Under the pieces are notes generated by a model. It made no database searches. It was given only the letters and a program-made list of their open reading frames with translations, and was not told the origin of the DNA. A DNA stretch of 64,000 nucleotides from Saccoglossus kowalevskii (lineage: Eukaryota > Hemichordata > Enteropneusta > Harrimaniidae), in contig NW_003107089.1 of NCBI RefSeq assembly GCF_000003605.2, positions 807,736-871,735 of the forward strand, read 5' to 3'. Below are positions 38,428-48,862 of the stretch, in pieces. Each line of letters opens with the position of its first letter. Positions within the stretch are counted from its first letter, which is position 1. Position numbers and translations under genes: made by a program.

Positions 38428-38491
38428 CTTTTTCTGCGTCTTGATTATTGTAGTGTCGATGTGTATTATCTTCCTCTTCCTCCAAATTATT
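38428..38491 (-). CDS. Cys-rich paralogue B, exon 2
   Basis: A 64-bp exon between an AATTTTAG acceptor and an AAAAAG|GTTAGT donor. It encodes 21 acidic and polar residues (NNLEEEEDNTHRHYNNQDAE, then K) plus one base. It starts in phase 0, matching exon 1, and ends in phase 1, matching exon 3. No domain is present; it is probably a flexible acidic linker. Confidence 0.6.
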
Positions 38492-39549
38492 CTAAAATTA
38501 CGAGCATAGCATAAGTATAAGGAAGATATAAGTGTGTTTGTAATGTTGAATATCTGCTGCCCCAATTGTACTTGTGTTCACACATTCAGACTGTCCGTGT
38601 CGTAAGCATGCGTTCAAATCAAAATGATAACAATAACTATATGTGTGGGCCACAATATGTGAGTCACAATATATTTTAGTAATATAATTATTTATGTGCA
38701 GCCTCGAAAATTATGGAGAGTATTTATTTCACAAATTTAGTGTTGTTATTTTTATTTTTATTTCGTATTTTCTATTTTAATCTCGGTGTAAATTTCGAGG
38801 CTCGAAGTTTAACGAACCTACAATCATGAAAGAAATATATAAAACATATACATTTTAGGAAAGTATGTAATTGTCTTGACAAATCGAGAACAACAAAAAT
38901 TGTTTGTCTGAACTCAGCTTCTGTCCCCGGTCTTTGCATTGCATCAGCCTCACGTAGAAGGACGTTGAAATTGACAGTGAGAGGGAAGCATGCTGTTAAA
39001 CATATTAGACAATTTTTGATTCTTACAGTGAATACCGTGTTTACAATTTGGATGTATGAATTCAAACGCTTACGCTAAAACCGGGACTAAATATGGATTG
39101 TTACAAAATGGGGTCACCGTACCATTAATGGATAGAACTGTAGTATGAGATAACAGAACTTATTGTTTTATGAGGGGCGAGATTGAAATGTGGTGGTCAT
39201 TGCGTTTTTATTAAGGTATAGTGATTGATATTACGATTATCAATATTGAAACTATAACGATTTATATGTTTCAAGGATTTATAAGAATTCGACAAAGATC
39301 TCATTCAGCATTTCATTTCCGCGAGTTTCATATGCGCGTCAATAAAACTTATTCTGGCCAATCACATGACGTAATAGCTGGTTGAAAAAGTTCGATTGTG
39401 CAAATATATACGAGTACGAATATTACCATGTTCGAAATACCTTAGTGTGCACAAAATGTTATCAATAAATTATATCTTGTATTTAATATAGACTTTTGCA
39501 TTTGTGCAAATGAGTCTGAATTAAAGTATTGAAAAGAATTAATACTCAC

Positions 39550-39573
39550 CGGAGTGCGAGCTCTCTTTGACAT
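39550..39573 (-). CDS. Cys-rich paralogue B, exon 1
   Basis: ATG opens eight codons (MSKRARTP) that end at a strong GTGAGT donor in phase 0. The basic start resembles the MFKRRKL start of the neighbouring paralogue. With exons 2 and 3 the predicted protein is 162 aa. All three junctions are in phase, which supports the model although exon 1 alone is short. Confidence 0.5.
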
Positions 39574-41180
39574 CGTCGCACTCAACACACATGGAAGTGA
39601 AAATAAAAGGTTGTCGAGCTCATTGTAGCCGGTTCTATGAAATGCTGATAATGATAATTACTTAGAACTAAAACTACTCAATCAGTACCCCGAGGTATTC
39701 GGTCCGCACCACGCAAATATTCTTTGACCCCGTGTTGTTTTAATCCAAAGTTACCATTCTTTCTCACGTGAGCAGTATTGATATTGTTTTCGGCAAGGAA
39801 CCAATGATAAACGTGGAGCGAGCTCATGTCTATTATGGCAACATTCAACACCCTAGTGTGGTCAGTCAAAATTGATCGCATATTTAACATACTAATTCAA
39901 ATTTCTTCAGTACTAACAAATCTTAGAATATGTAACATTTAATTGTTTATATCTTTTTTTGAGCCGATAATTCTTCAAATCGAATTATATAACGTTTGAC
40001 AGTAATTCCCATGTAAATAATCGTCTATTCGACAACAATAACGAGTACCTGTTGTCTACTGAGTACTGCAGTACGCCCATTGTTCTGTCCGTTTATGCCA
40101 CAGATCTGGTTCTCGTAATTTCACATTTGTGCACTTTTCGAGTTTTACTGTATTTGTACTTATAATAAGCAGCTTCTACGCGGCTAATAGCGGCGATAAT
40201 GTGTGGAATTGCTCAAGCTTAAGCTAAGGCACGAATAACTTATAGGTATGTGTGTTATTTTTGAAATTCCCAGGATGACAATTCCATGTGATAAAGCAAT
40301 GAAACTTTTTCGAAATCCCCATACATACTTTAACTCGTTTACAGATCATACATAGTCCTTGGAAAGCCGGTCGCATTTACAGTAAATCTGAGCCTCTACT
40401 TACAGAATTTGTATGAGCCATGGATAAAATTTATTGAGAATTTGGTAACCATGAGAACATAAGAGACACACAACAACGAGTCGTAGAGTTGACTATGATT
40501 GGTGTATGTCAGCTGAACTAAAAACAAATATTACGGAATCATTTAGTTACATTCACAAGCCAGGTTTTTGTTTGCTTTAAAAAAGATAATAATGCTTATA
40601 CCATCAGTCACCAGGTTTCATAAATGTGATTTAACACATGAATATATTTCTTCAAACGTAGATGAACCATTACAACTAATTAAGACATGCAAATTTGCCG
40701 CTGAAATGGATGTTAGAAAAATTGCTTTCCAATTATGTTTGTATAATGAGTCTCTAGAATGACATAGACAATAGGTATATTTGGAATGTTGTTTATTGTA
40801 TCGTATCAGCTGCTCTTGAAGTGTTCTTTGATTGTGAAAAATAACAAGAATTTTAATATATGCATTTACATAGCAATGGGTCTTACATTATTTTCACAAA
40901 TTTATATTATTGAGATAGAAATATTCTTCTAATAAGTGTATTAATACATTTTATAGTGTCGTGCTCATAGCGGACTTGATAATTGTGGAAATTCAACAAA
41001 TCTGTCGTGCTTAGAACCAATAGTGTTCTGTTATGTGTTATCTAGTTTGCATAATGTTTGTCAGCGTTTGGTTGGATTCTCGTTCAAATTTGTTTCACTA
41101 GCGCCAAACCATGCACAAATTGTTGATATATTAAACTGCAAATGTTATTTATTGCAGAAATACCGTGGTGGCTTGGACAG
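39574..41180. other. Intergenic between the two Cys-rich paralogues
   Basis: No further exon is recognised. It should hold the promoter of paralogue B and the 3' end of paralogue A. The plus-strand frame at 40568-40762 has no support. Confidence 0.4.
41149..41154 (-). promoter_or_regulatory. Poly(A) signal AATAAA of Cys-rich paralogue A
   Basis: The minus strand reads CTGCAATAAATAAC about 27 bp downstream of the stop codon at 41181. The close spacing supports a genuine, very short 3' untranslated region. Confidence 0.45.
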
Positions 41181-41502
41181 TTAATTTTTGGCATTGTGCT
41201 CTACATAAATAGTTAGTCTACTCCCCTCTTCATATCCAAGAACTTTCTGAACATGATGACAGTCAAAACAGGAACATGCTTCGAGTTTGGTCTCAGGATA
41301 TCCTTTGAATGCAGTCTTCATCTCAGGTTTGCTGTGTCGCAACCAAATCTGTAAACACCGTGACAGTTTAAAAAGCGACACTTCCAACCCATCCGTTTCA
41401 CATATACGATTACTTGTTTCCTGTATGGCTCTACAGTCGACGCATTTGCATTCATTCTGTTTTTTCAAATGTTGGTATGTATTCCTGGACCAGTTACTGT
41501 GA
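41181..41502 (-). CDS. Cys-rich paralogue A, last exon
   Basis: The open frame encodes NECKCVDCRAIQE, LSRCLQIWLRH, ACSCFDCHHVQK and ends RLTIYVEHNAKN then TAA. Two C-x-C-x-D-C clusters flank an L-x-I-W-x-R-H helix. This repeats the architecture of paralogue B 4 kb away in the same orientation, so the pair probably arose by tandem duplication. The start is an acceptor, either CTTCACAG (used here, 41502) or GGTCCAG (41487). Both enter in phase 2, so a middle exon is needed between this and exon 1 at 42724. No database family is recognised. Metal binding is an inference from the Cys pattern. Confidence 0.6.
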
Positions 41503-41740
41503 AGACTTTTCCCATTATTAGTCGGCGAATGGATCTAACAAACAAATTCACATTGGTAAATGATTGGCTAAAGTGATAAATTAATAATTTGCCATTTTTT
41601 TTAGTATACGTGAGATTGGGAGTAATTATTTTATCATAAACAAAAAAACTCAAATGCACCACGGCTGTTTGTTATCGCATTCGTTACTACTTTGTGCCTT
41701 TCCCCATGCCTCGTGCGTAATCGCGGGATGGGTGGACTAC

Positions 41741-41829
41741 TGCCTTTGAATAAGTTCGGCCACAAGGTCACATGTATTGTAGGAATTTTCCTTTCCATTA
41801 GAATGACTGTATTTCTCTTTGAACTCTTG
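41741..41829 (-). CDS. Cys-rich paralogue A, tentative middle exon
   Basis: From an AAACAG acceptor the frame reads QEFKEKYSHSNGKENSYNTC, continues for nine more codons, and ends CA before a weak GTAGTC donor. Its phases (0 in, 2 out) are exactly those needed to join exon 1 to the last exon. The acceptor tract lies inside the end of a repeat element that begins beside it. The weak donor keeps confidence low. Confidence 0.25.
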
Positions 41830-41830
41830 C

Positions 41831-42085
41831 TGTTTAAAGAGCGGTAGTCGTTGCGCCACGCATGCGCGAGATATATGGGTCTCATATAAACAAAGATGGC
41901 GCCTTTGACTGTTGCGCAGTTCAACAAGTACAAACTGAGATGTTACCAAGTTTTAATTAGGTTTTTAGGTGATTTGAAGGTATCGAAGGAGTCACCGGCG
42001 GTAATTAGTGCAAGTCGCGCCCAGGTCAAACCTCATACTTGTGATTTTCATTAGAAGAGCGCATTGAATTGTGGGAAAATCGAAT
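41831..42085. mobile_element. TIR element copy 1 (related to 62837-63143)
   Basis: It begins TTTAAAGAGCGGTAGTCGTT. It shares about 200 bp with 62880-63085 (CATATAAACAA, ACAAACTGAGA, GTTACCAAG, AAGGAGTCACC, GGTAATTAGTG, GATTGTGGGAAAATC). The copy at 63 kb retains an inverted version of this same end, so the sequence is a TIR element. This copy appears to lack its right terminus. It lies inside the intron of Cys-rich paralogue A. Confidence 0.7.
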
Positions 42086-42723
42086 ACACTTGCTTAACTG
42101 CTTGCAGGCCTGTCTATGTCTTGACTACGGTAAAAGTAAAGTTATGCTACGTATTTTGTCGGGGGCTATGTCGTAAACGGCAAAACGGAAATAAAATCAT
42201 ATTTTTGTAGTTGCGAATACAACGAAAAAACAAACGGAAATGAAGTATTAAAAAAACGTTTGCTGTTGTGTAGTGGTATGACAACAGTGGAATAATAAAG
42301 TATCTCTTCTCGTTTTATGTAATCTCAAGTAGAGAATACATTGGTAAATCAGAGCAGTCAGGGCAAACAGAGGTCACATTGCGTTAGGTGCGATACACCG
42401 CTGTGCAAACACAGATAGCAAGACACTGTGTACAGAGTTTATAGTATACGAAAATGCACTTTGGCACACAAGAAGTGATAAACTGTGTATGCTGTGTATA
42501 AATTGTACTACTTATGTCTGATTACCATGCAAACGCACTGAAACGAGTTTCGAGTGTGCAACCTTTTGGCTACCGGCCCAAAAAAATGTGTTTTTGTAAA
42601 TTCTGAAACCGCTGTCGGAACATTTTAAAGGACAAATACTAGTATAACACATCCGTTGAATGTGTGACGCTCTATGGTTCTATACTGAAAAAACGAATAC
42701 ACTGAATGAAGGACATTACTTAC

Positions 42724-42792
42724 TTGCTCAGAAACGTCAATATTATATGAGTCATCTATTTCATTAGTGTTAAGCTTTCTCCTTTTGAACAT
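42724..42792 (-). CDS. Cys-rich paralogue A, exon 1
   Basis: ATG opens 23 codons (MFKRRKLNTNEIDDSYNIDV, then SEQ) that run to a strong donor CAA|GTAAGT in phase 0. The basic start followed by an acidic, polar stretch mirrors MSKRARTP plus the acidic exon 2 of paralogue B. Upstream in the presumed 5' flank is a 29-bp tandem repeat. Confidence 0.5.
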
Positions 42793-42878
42793 TTTCAGCA
42801 GCGGTGATAGAACAATGTTATTTCGTGCGTTACAAAGTGAAGTATGTGGCAGGGAGTTGCCCGAGACATAAAAGAAAT

Positions 42879-42957
42879 TGGGAAATACCCATGATGTAAA
42901 CAGGGTTTGGGAATTTACCATGATGTCAACAGGGTTTGGGAATTCCCATGGTGTGAT
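42879..42957. repeat. 29-bp tandem repeat, 2.7 copies
   Basis: Units of TTTGGGAATTTACCATGATG followed by TCAACAGGG repeat with few changes. It lies about 90 bp upstream of the candidate start of Cys-rich paralogue A, so it may be in its 5' untranslated region or promoter. Confidence 0.85.
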
Positions 42958-43139
42958 TAAAGGTCCCTCTAATTGGACCATGTAAATTGCCTGCATATAA
43001 ATATTAGCCGGGGAAGTAGATACAGTGGCTCAATTAACATTTAAAACACTGCGATAAAGATTTTCCGTTTTCGATACAGTATTTTTACCAAGTAAAATCA
43101 TATTTATTAAAGTAATTATAAAAAGTGTTATGAATTATT

Positions 43140-43440
43140 CTTAATATAAAATTCGAGTTATCAAATTTGATCGTTAAACAAAACAACAAACCTATGTTGC
43201 CCGTAACTCGAAGTTCGGTTAACTGTTTATTAAAGTTTGAGTTACTAAATGTGGACGTTCAACAAAAACAAAATTATATATTGTCCATACCTCGATTTCT
43301 GCTAAAAGTGATAATTGAATATCGAGTTACAATTTTGGCGTGGTTCCTCAAAAGTGGGAGTGGTTTCCGAAATGTGAACGTAGTCATTTGTGAAACTCGA
43401 TTGTTTCGTAACTCGATGTATCGTAACTCGAATAATCCAG
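43140..43440. mobile_element. Possible pogo/Tigger-like transposon remnant
   Basis: The sequence is rich in repeated GTAACTCGA/TCGAGTTAC words (43145, 43203, 43325, 43405, 43422), with a right edge CGTAACTCGAATAATCCAGTA. Sub-terminal repeated words of this kind occur at the ends of pogo/Tigger-type elements. The left end is not clear and no transposase is present. Confidence 0.3.
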
Positions 43441-44160
43441 TATCTCCTTTGTCACAGTTTTTTACACCACTGTTGGTCACGTGACCCATTGTTCTAGTCG
43501 TTTATTCATTTAGAAGTTGTGAGCGTCTTTCGCAAGTTAGGATAAGACCATAGTATTCTTGCACCTGATCAGCTACCATGAACTGTAGAGCGAGCATTTC
43601 TTCTTTCAACTCATTCTAGTTTTTGCGATAGTTCGTAGCCCCAGAAAGTCTGAAGACTTATCTGATGACACGCTACCCATCCCTCACCTGATGCGTGATA
43701 GTGACTATAATGTTGGACAGAGAATCATGGTGGTCAGCAAAGGTCCACCAAACTACGCCCTATCAAGCACTGTCTGATAGTCTGACATGGTTGTTGAGAA
43801 CGTTACGGTCTGCAATTGTAGGTGGAAAGATTAATATGCAGAACCTGGCAGTTTTAGAGTCTCCTCTTCACCTAAGCAATAATTGTTTAAAATGTGTAGA
43901 ACCTAAATCAGTTCTAGGACCATGTCATTTCAGGTGCATTAAAGTCTCTAAAGGTAGCTGAACCAATCAGGCAGTGAAGCAGCATATTGTTACTCGTAGG
44001 GAACTTTCTGAAGATATTCCAATGCTAATTACAATGGGAACCTTTTATTATAACAGTGAACATCTGAGATCGCGTTTCAACAGTGCTTTAATGCCATCTT
44101 TTTCGGTGATGTTCCTACCTAAACTGATAACCTATTACGATTGTATAAACCCGTTTGTTT
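43441..44160. other. Intergenic, no gene seen
   Basis: No supported coding sequence. It abuts the left end of the DIRS-like region. Confidence 0.4.
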
Positions 44161-44163
44161 ACC

Positions 44164-44413
44164 AACCAGAAAATCCGTGGAAAGCTAAATTTCATTTATT
44201 ACTCATTTATTATCATTTATTACAGATTACGGCCCCTAACGGAAACAACTAGAGAATACACCCAAGTCCAAAAGAGACACCCTAGGGTAGCATTCTCTAA
44301 AAAAAAAAGGCCTCGCCTAAAGGGTCACGCTAGGGCGATCACGCACCTGAGGCCTGTCAGTTTCAATTCTCCATTACATTTTTTCCATTACCTACCAGAA
44401 AATCCGTGGAAAT
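44164..44413. repeat. Direct repeat CCAGAAAATCCGTGGAAA flanking a 230-bp segment
   Basis: An 18-bp word occurs at 44166 and again at 44396. The enclosed segment contains AT-rich duplications followed by AGGCCTCGCCTAAAGG. It lies at the outer (3') end of the DIRS-like copy and may mark its terminus or a secondary insertion. Confidence 0.5.
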
Positions 44414-44799
44414 AATAAATTTAATAATAAAATGAGTAGCACGCTCACCTGAGTTGGGGAAGCTCCGACGGTTTTCTTTCGACACAAAAAGGCAAGAAAG
44501 TCAAAAAACTGATAGAAATCTAAAACTACTCACCAACAAGGAGTCTTGTCCTTGGATATCCCCAATTAGGTGACTCTTCAGGGACTGAGTGCCCAAGAGT
44601 AGACTCCCTCCTCCTCAATTTAGGGAGGCTTACTGAAGCCGGCCAAAAAGCCGAACAAAAAAATAGGGCCCAAACAATTTTAATGCTTTAAAACAGTGTA
44701 TTTATTCGGTTCAAAAGCGCAGATCGAAGTCAGCAACGTCAATTAAATCGAGGCTGGTTTTCAACAGAAGAATGAAGCATTAAAGATTTCACGTGTGGG

Positions 44800-45560
44800 G
44801 CCCCTTGGTGGTGCGGGCTGGATCCACAAACACTGTCTAACCCGTCGTCACTGGTCACAACCTGTAGAGACCCTCCTCCAACGCTTAGAGGTCTCTCACA
44901 TAATAGTTAATGAAGAACACTGCTCGGAGCACCTGTTCAAAAAGGCACCAGACATCAAAGCCAAATATTTAGCTATTCTGCACACTTCGAGGCAGGTTGG
45001 CTTTGCTTGCTCCGCCCATAACAGACAAATATGCACCTCTCGCTGCCCCGATATAATTTGGTGCAATCGCAGTACTATCTCAGAGCTCGGAAAGGACATA
45101 GAATCTGTTCCTGACAGTCTTCCTTGCCCACTATGTTAGCGAGGCGTGGGATGACAATCAGTTCAGGGTCATGCCCTGGGATTTGATTCTTGGCAAGAAA
45201 GCCCATCCAATAACTTTTGAGTTCATAAAAGTGGCACATCCATCACTATAGTGTCCCTCTGAACGCCGCCTACCTGACACCATAGCCAAAAGAAAAAAAC
45301 TGTTTTCATAGTGACATACTTCATGACTCAAAAAGGGGGTGTCGTAATGTCGCTAGAACCAACAACAAATCCCAATCTGGAGGATTTGTTAGCCCCTTGG
45401 TGCGCAGCCTCTTCGAGCAGAAAGACTTAAAAAGTTGTTGCATAACTGAACTCGAGGCCAGTTTCAGTCCCACAGACTCTGATAAAACTGGGAACAAAAC
45501 TGACCGATATCCAAGAATCGTTGATATAGATTTTCCTTGAGCAAATAAATACAAGAAAAA
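44800..45560 (-). pseudogene. DIRS-like tyrosine recombinase remnant (copy B)
   Basis: The frame at 45321-45554 encodes the N-terminal SAM-like domain (FAQGKSISTILGYRSVL, then RLRTKGLTNPPDWDLLLVLATLRHP). The catalytic part follows in other frames at 44880-45310 (QILCPFRALRYY, then CLLWAEQAKPTCLE). Several frameshifts make it inactive. The GYRS and WDLLLVL segments are characteristic of DIRS recombinases. Confidence 0.8.
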
Positions 45561-45599
45561 GTCGGCTACCTTGCTAATGGCACTGAGATGATCAATCTC

Positions 45600-46740
45600 C
45601 CTTCTGTTACACCAATCAATGTAAAGTCTCCATCGGAAAGTACAAACGTGCCATCCGACTGTGCCGAAGCGAGGAACTTGGACAACTCTGCAGAAAAGCC
45701 TTGCGCTTGCACAAGTTTATTGACAGCCTCCACGCTTGGAATAATGCGGGGCTCGTCAGTAGAGTGCTATCTGTCTTGGACAACAGATCTGGAAGATCCA
45801 GCAACACCACAGAGGACTCGACTAGAAGGTCCATCAACATTGGGAACCAGACCTTCATTGGTAAATTGGGCGCCACCAGTGTCAGAAGGCAGGTGGGCTT
45901 GAGTCACAGTTTCTCTAACACTTGGTGCACTATTTGGAAAGGTGGAAAGGCGTAAGCCATCCTGCATATATGGTCGGCCACGTCCCATGGACTTGAAAGT
46001 TGATCACATGGCCACCCCATCCTTGGATCGTCAAATCTGTAATGAGATTCAGCGAGGGAGTCATCAGATCTAGGGGTATTCCCCTTTCCAAGTTCCGGGC
46101 GTCCTTCCACCAAGGACGAGTCTGGAGAGCTGCTAACAAAACTAAACGTCACTGAAGTCATTTCACCAATTTTGACAACAGGAGTTGGCTGGCGATCTCT
46201 GTAAGGATGTTGCACAGTGTCTGAGAGTGGCGGTATTGAGTTGGACTTGGGAAAATTTATTAAAAAGCCTCGTGGAGGAGTGTTTGTGTCAATCACATGT
46301 GCTCCGCTAACACCTCCCTGTCTTGGTTGTGAAATAACCAGTCGTTGAGGTATGGGGTTCAGGTAAACAGATAACCGGTGTAGCACCTAGGTCACCAGTC
46401 TGTTGAAGACATACAGTGCCATGCACAAACTGAAAAGGAGAGTGGTAAACTCGTAAACTTTGCCCTCTAAGGAGAATGTGAGATATCGGCTGCAAGAGTG
46501 GTGAATGGGGATGTGGAAATATGCATTGCTCAAATCCAGCAACACCAGTAAATCACCTGTGTGCACTGACAGAAGTACTGAAGCCGGTGTTTCCATTCGG
46601 GAGCAATTGAGCTCTACAAACCTATTCAGTCGACTGAGGTCTAGGACCGGAAGCCATCTCCTGAACTCTTGTGAAAAAGAAAGATGTGGGAATAGAATCC
46701 TGGAACTGAATGGGGCTTCTCAACTAGGTGTATGACCCTT
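45600..46740 (-). pseudogene. DIRS-like reverse transcriptase/RNase H remnant (copy B)
   Basis: RT motifs appear in order on the minus strand: FRRWLPVLDLSRLN at about 46660, LVLLDLSNAYFHIPIH with YEFTTLLFSLCMALYVFNRL (46387-46596), then a linker. The RNase H start (DLTIQGWGGHV, 45930-46139) is followed almost at once by the conserved AYAFPPFQIVHQVLEKL segment. The central part of RNase H is therefore deleted. Several stops and frame changes are present. Confidence 0.85.
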
Positions 46741-46899
46741 TTCTCCAGAAGGCTGGCCACTGCCAGATCGTCCCGCCTTGACCTCGTCCCTCAGCAGAAG
46801 ACCAGAGGGAGGATGAGGAGGAGGAGAAGGAGGAGACCGAAGAGCAATCTGATACCCTCCAGACACTACTGTGAGCGCCCAGAGATCGAAAACTCTCCT

Positions 46900-48026
46900 G
46901 CGCTAATCTTGAATGTGCTGCATAAGGCACGATCCCACGGGAAGGAGCGGATGGGGGTTCAGAGCCAGAGTTCCTCGAACTCCAGCCTCCAGCACAGAAG
47001 GATAAAGATGGGGAGACTGGGCCTGAGGAATCCGGAGGGGGGAATCTAGAGTTGTTCCACCATCCATGCCCAGGCAGCCGGCAACACCTTCAAAGAGACT
47101 GCATGGCTCCCTGTCCCCAGAGGCGCCAGAATGCCCACCACCAAAGCCACGTCTCTTCGGCTTTTTCTTACGTTTCTCACTACTAGTCCGTTAATCGGCC
47201 ACAAAAAAGCCAGTCACGCCCCAAGGCCTTCTCCACATGCATTCAAACTCGTCTCCCGCTAGGGTACAATAGGCGCACTGACTAAGAACTGCCTCCCGCT
47301 CGACCAAACCGCTCCTGCCAAGAGTGCAGTATGGAGTTCCATGATATTGCACATAGCAACTTTCTGCGCAGCCAGAAACTGTCCCATCTGCCCAAGGATT
47401 GTGGTTCGTTGCTGAGCACTTTGTCAGACGGTCAGAACTTAACAGTGTAGGCTGCCGCTCTAATGCCAAAGTACTCATTCTAAAAAATATACGGGTTTTA
47501 GCTCTGCCTGTAAAGCCTGATGCACCTGCAGGCTCTGGTGATGGTCAAATGAGCATGCAACATGGCCTTCCTGATCTGCGCAGCCCACCATAACAAAGGT
47601 GAGAGTACCAAAATCAGGATGGGGAACCCATAGAGAAGGCAGGAGAAGGTAAAGCATGGGTATCCCACACCAGGGACCTGTTGACGGTTTGCATAGCCCC
47701 GATTGCATATCAGTTCCCCCAACGGAAGGCATATGACAGGACCGATTCAAATCTAGGATCAGTATTTTTGTTCTTTTCTCCTGAAGGGTACCAATCACTC
47801 CCATCCATTGCTCTCTGAGCCCCCTCCATAGCCTGAGCCACACAAGGTGCCAAGGGGAGTTGGCCAGTGGGCCTGGTCTCCACACCGGAAGTGGGAGATG
47901 AGAGCGCCAATGAAAACGAGTCCAAAGGCGACTCCACCATCCGGGGTGTGGGATTACCACCAGCCTGCATGAAACAAGTCTTGCGGCAAGCGCTGCCCAG
48001 TTCACAAGCTGCGACCTTAACTGCAT
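46900..48026 (-). pseudogene. DIRS-like gag remnant (copy B)
   Basis: The frame at 47475-48026 ends HQALQAELKPVYFLE, matching HHTLRAELRPIKLLE in copy A. Further pieces at 47191-47478 extend it. The product would be the nucleocapsid-like protein. It is broken, and fused upstream to the end of copy A. Confidence 0.6.
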
Positions 48027-48049
48027 ATTAATACTACAACAGGACCCAT

Positions 48050-48860
48050 CCTAATGAGTCCCTTCTCAATGGATTGAGTATCACTTAGGTAGTAGTTGAT
48101 AAAGGTGTTTTCCATTCTCCAGAAGCCTGCCCTCAGAATATGTTCGAGGGAGGCACCTGACACTAGTCGGGAAGGCTGGCCTGTTTGGCTTGCCTTGGCC
48201 ATAATACATAAGCATGTGCTTGGCACCCTGCTTTGACTCTCTAGTACGGCCTTCGTAGTAACTCAGTGCTCTGACCGGGCAGAGAAGCAATTCTTCCTGA
48301 TCCTGGGCCAACAATATTTGTTAGCCAGGGGATGACGATCGGCTGTGGGTTGTGCCCTGGGATTTGGTTCTTGGCGAGAAAACAGATTTGTGTCTTTAGC
48401 ACAACTTGATTGTCCATAAAGGCGGCACATCCGTGGTTCTCGTGTTCAGGGTTTCGGCCTCTGATTATGGAAAGCAGTAAACAGACTCCTAATAATAGGA
48501 AAATCTGCTAGTATTGTCCGCAAAGCATTCTCAATAATGGGAGACATGGCTGACATATAGCCCACTTCGTCAAACAGGTGGACCAAAAAGTCTGCTACCT
48601 GGCCAACAGAGGGATGAAATGGATCAATCTCCCTTCCGCTACACCAATCAGTGTACGCTTGTCATTTCAAGTTGTAGGCTGCATTGGCGGAATCCCTATT
48701 CGCCCTGGCCAGAACGTTGACAGCCTGAGCAGATAAGCCTTTTGTCTGTGCAAGTCTACTGAAAGCCTCCATGCGTGTAAGTGGTACACCACTGGACTCG
48801 TTGGTAATGCGCTGTCCTGAAGCACTACTGGTGTTTTGAATAGCATTTCAAACAAACCAA
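48050..48860 (-). pseudogene. DIRS-like tyrosine recombinase remnant (copy A)
   Basis: The frame 48081-48314 encodes QEELLLCPVRALSYYEGRTR and MLMYYGQGKPNRPAFPTSVR, the catalytic-domain region with the RALxYY box. An internal deletion near 48450 removes much of the core compared with copy B, and the N-terminal linker lies in other frames at 48500-48860. Confidence 0.75.
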
Positions 48861-48862
48861 GC

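Larger units (their letters stand above)
44250..48040 (-). mobile_element. DIRS-like retrotransposon copy B (degenerate)
   Basis: Read on the minus strand it carries, in order, a gag-like region, reverse transcriptase with part of RNase H, and a tyrosine recombinase. This is the order of DIRS elements, which integrate with a recombinase instead of a DDE integrase. Stops and frameshifts interrupt all parts, and most of RNase H is deleted. It lies directly downstream of copy A in the same orientation. Protein-level similarity between the two copies is clear but they are diverged, so this is not a recent duplication. Exact termini were not found. Confidence 0.85.

Noticed and set aside
36961-41502. 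Senataxin-like N-terminal Cys domain as identity of the Cys-rich pair
   Set aside because: Only the short C-x-C-x-x-C start is similar; the W-x-R-H and second Cys cluster do not fit what I know of that domain.
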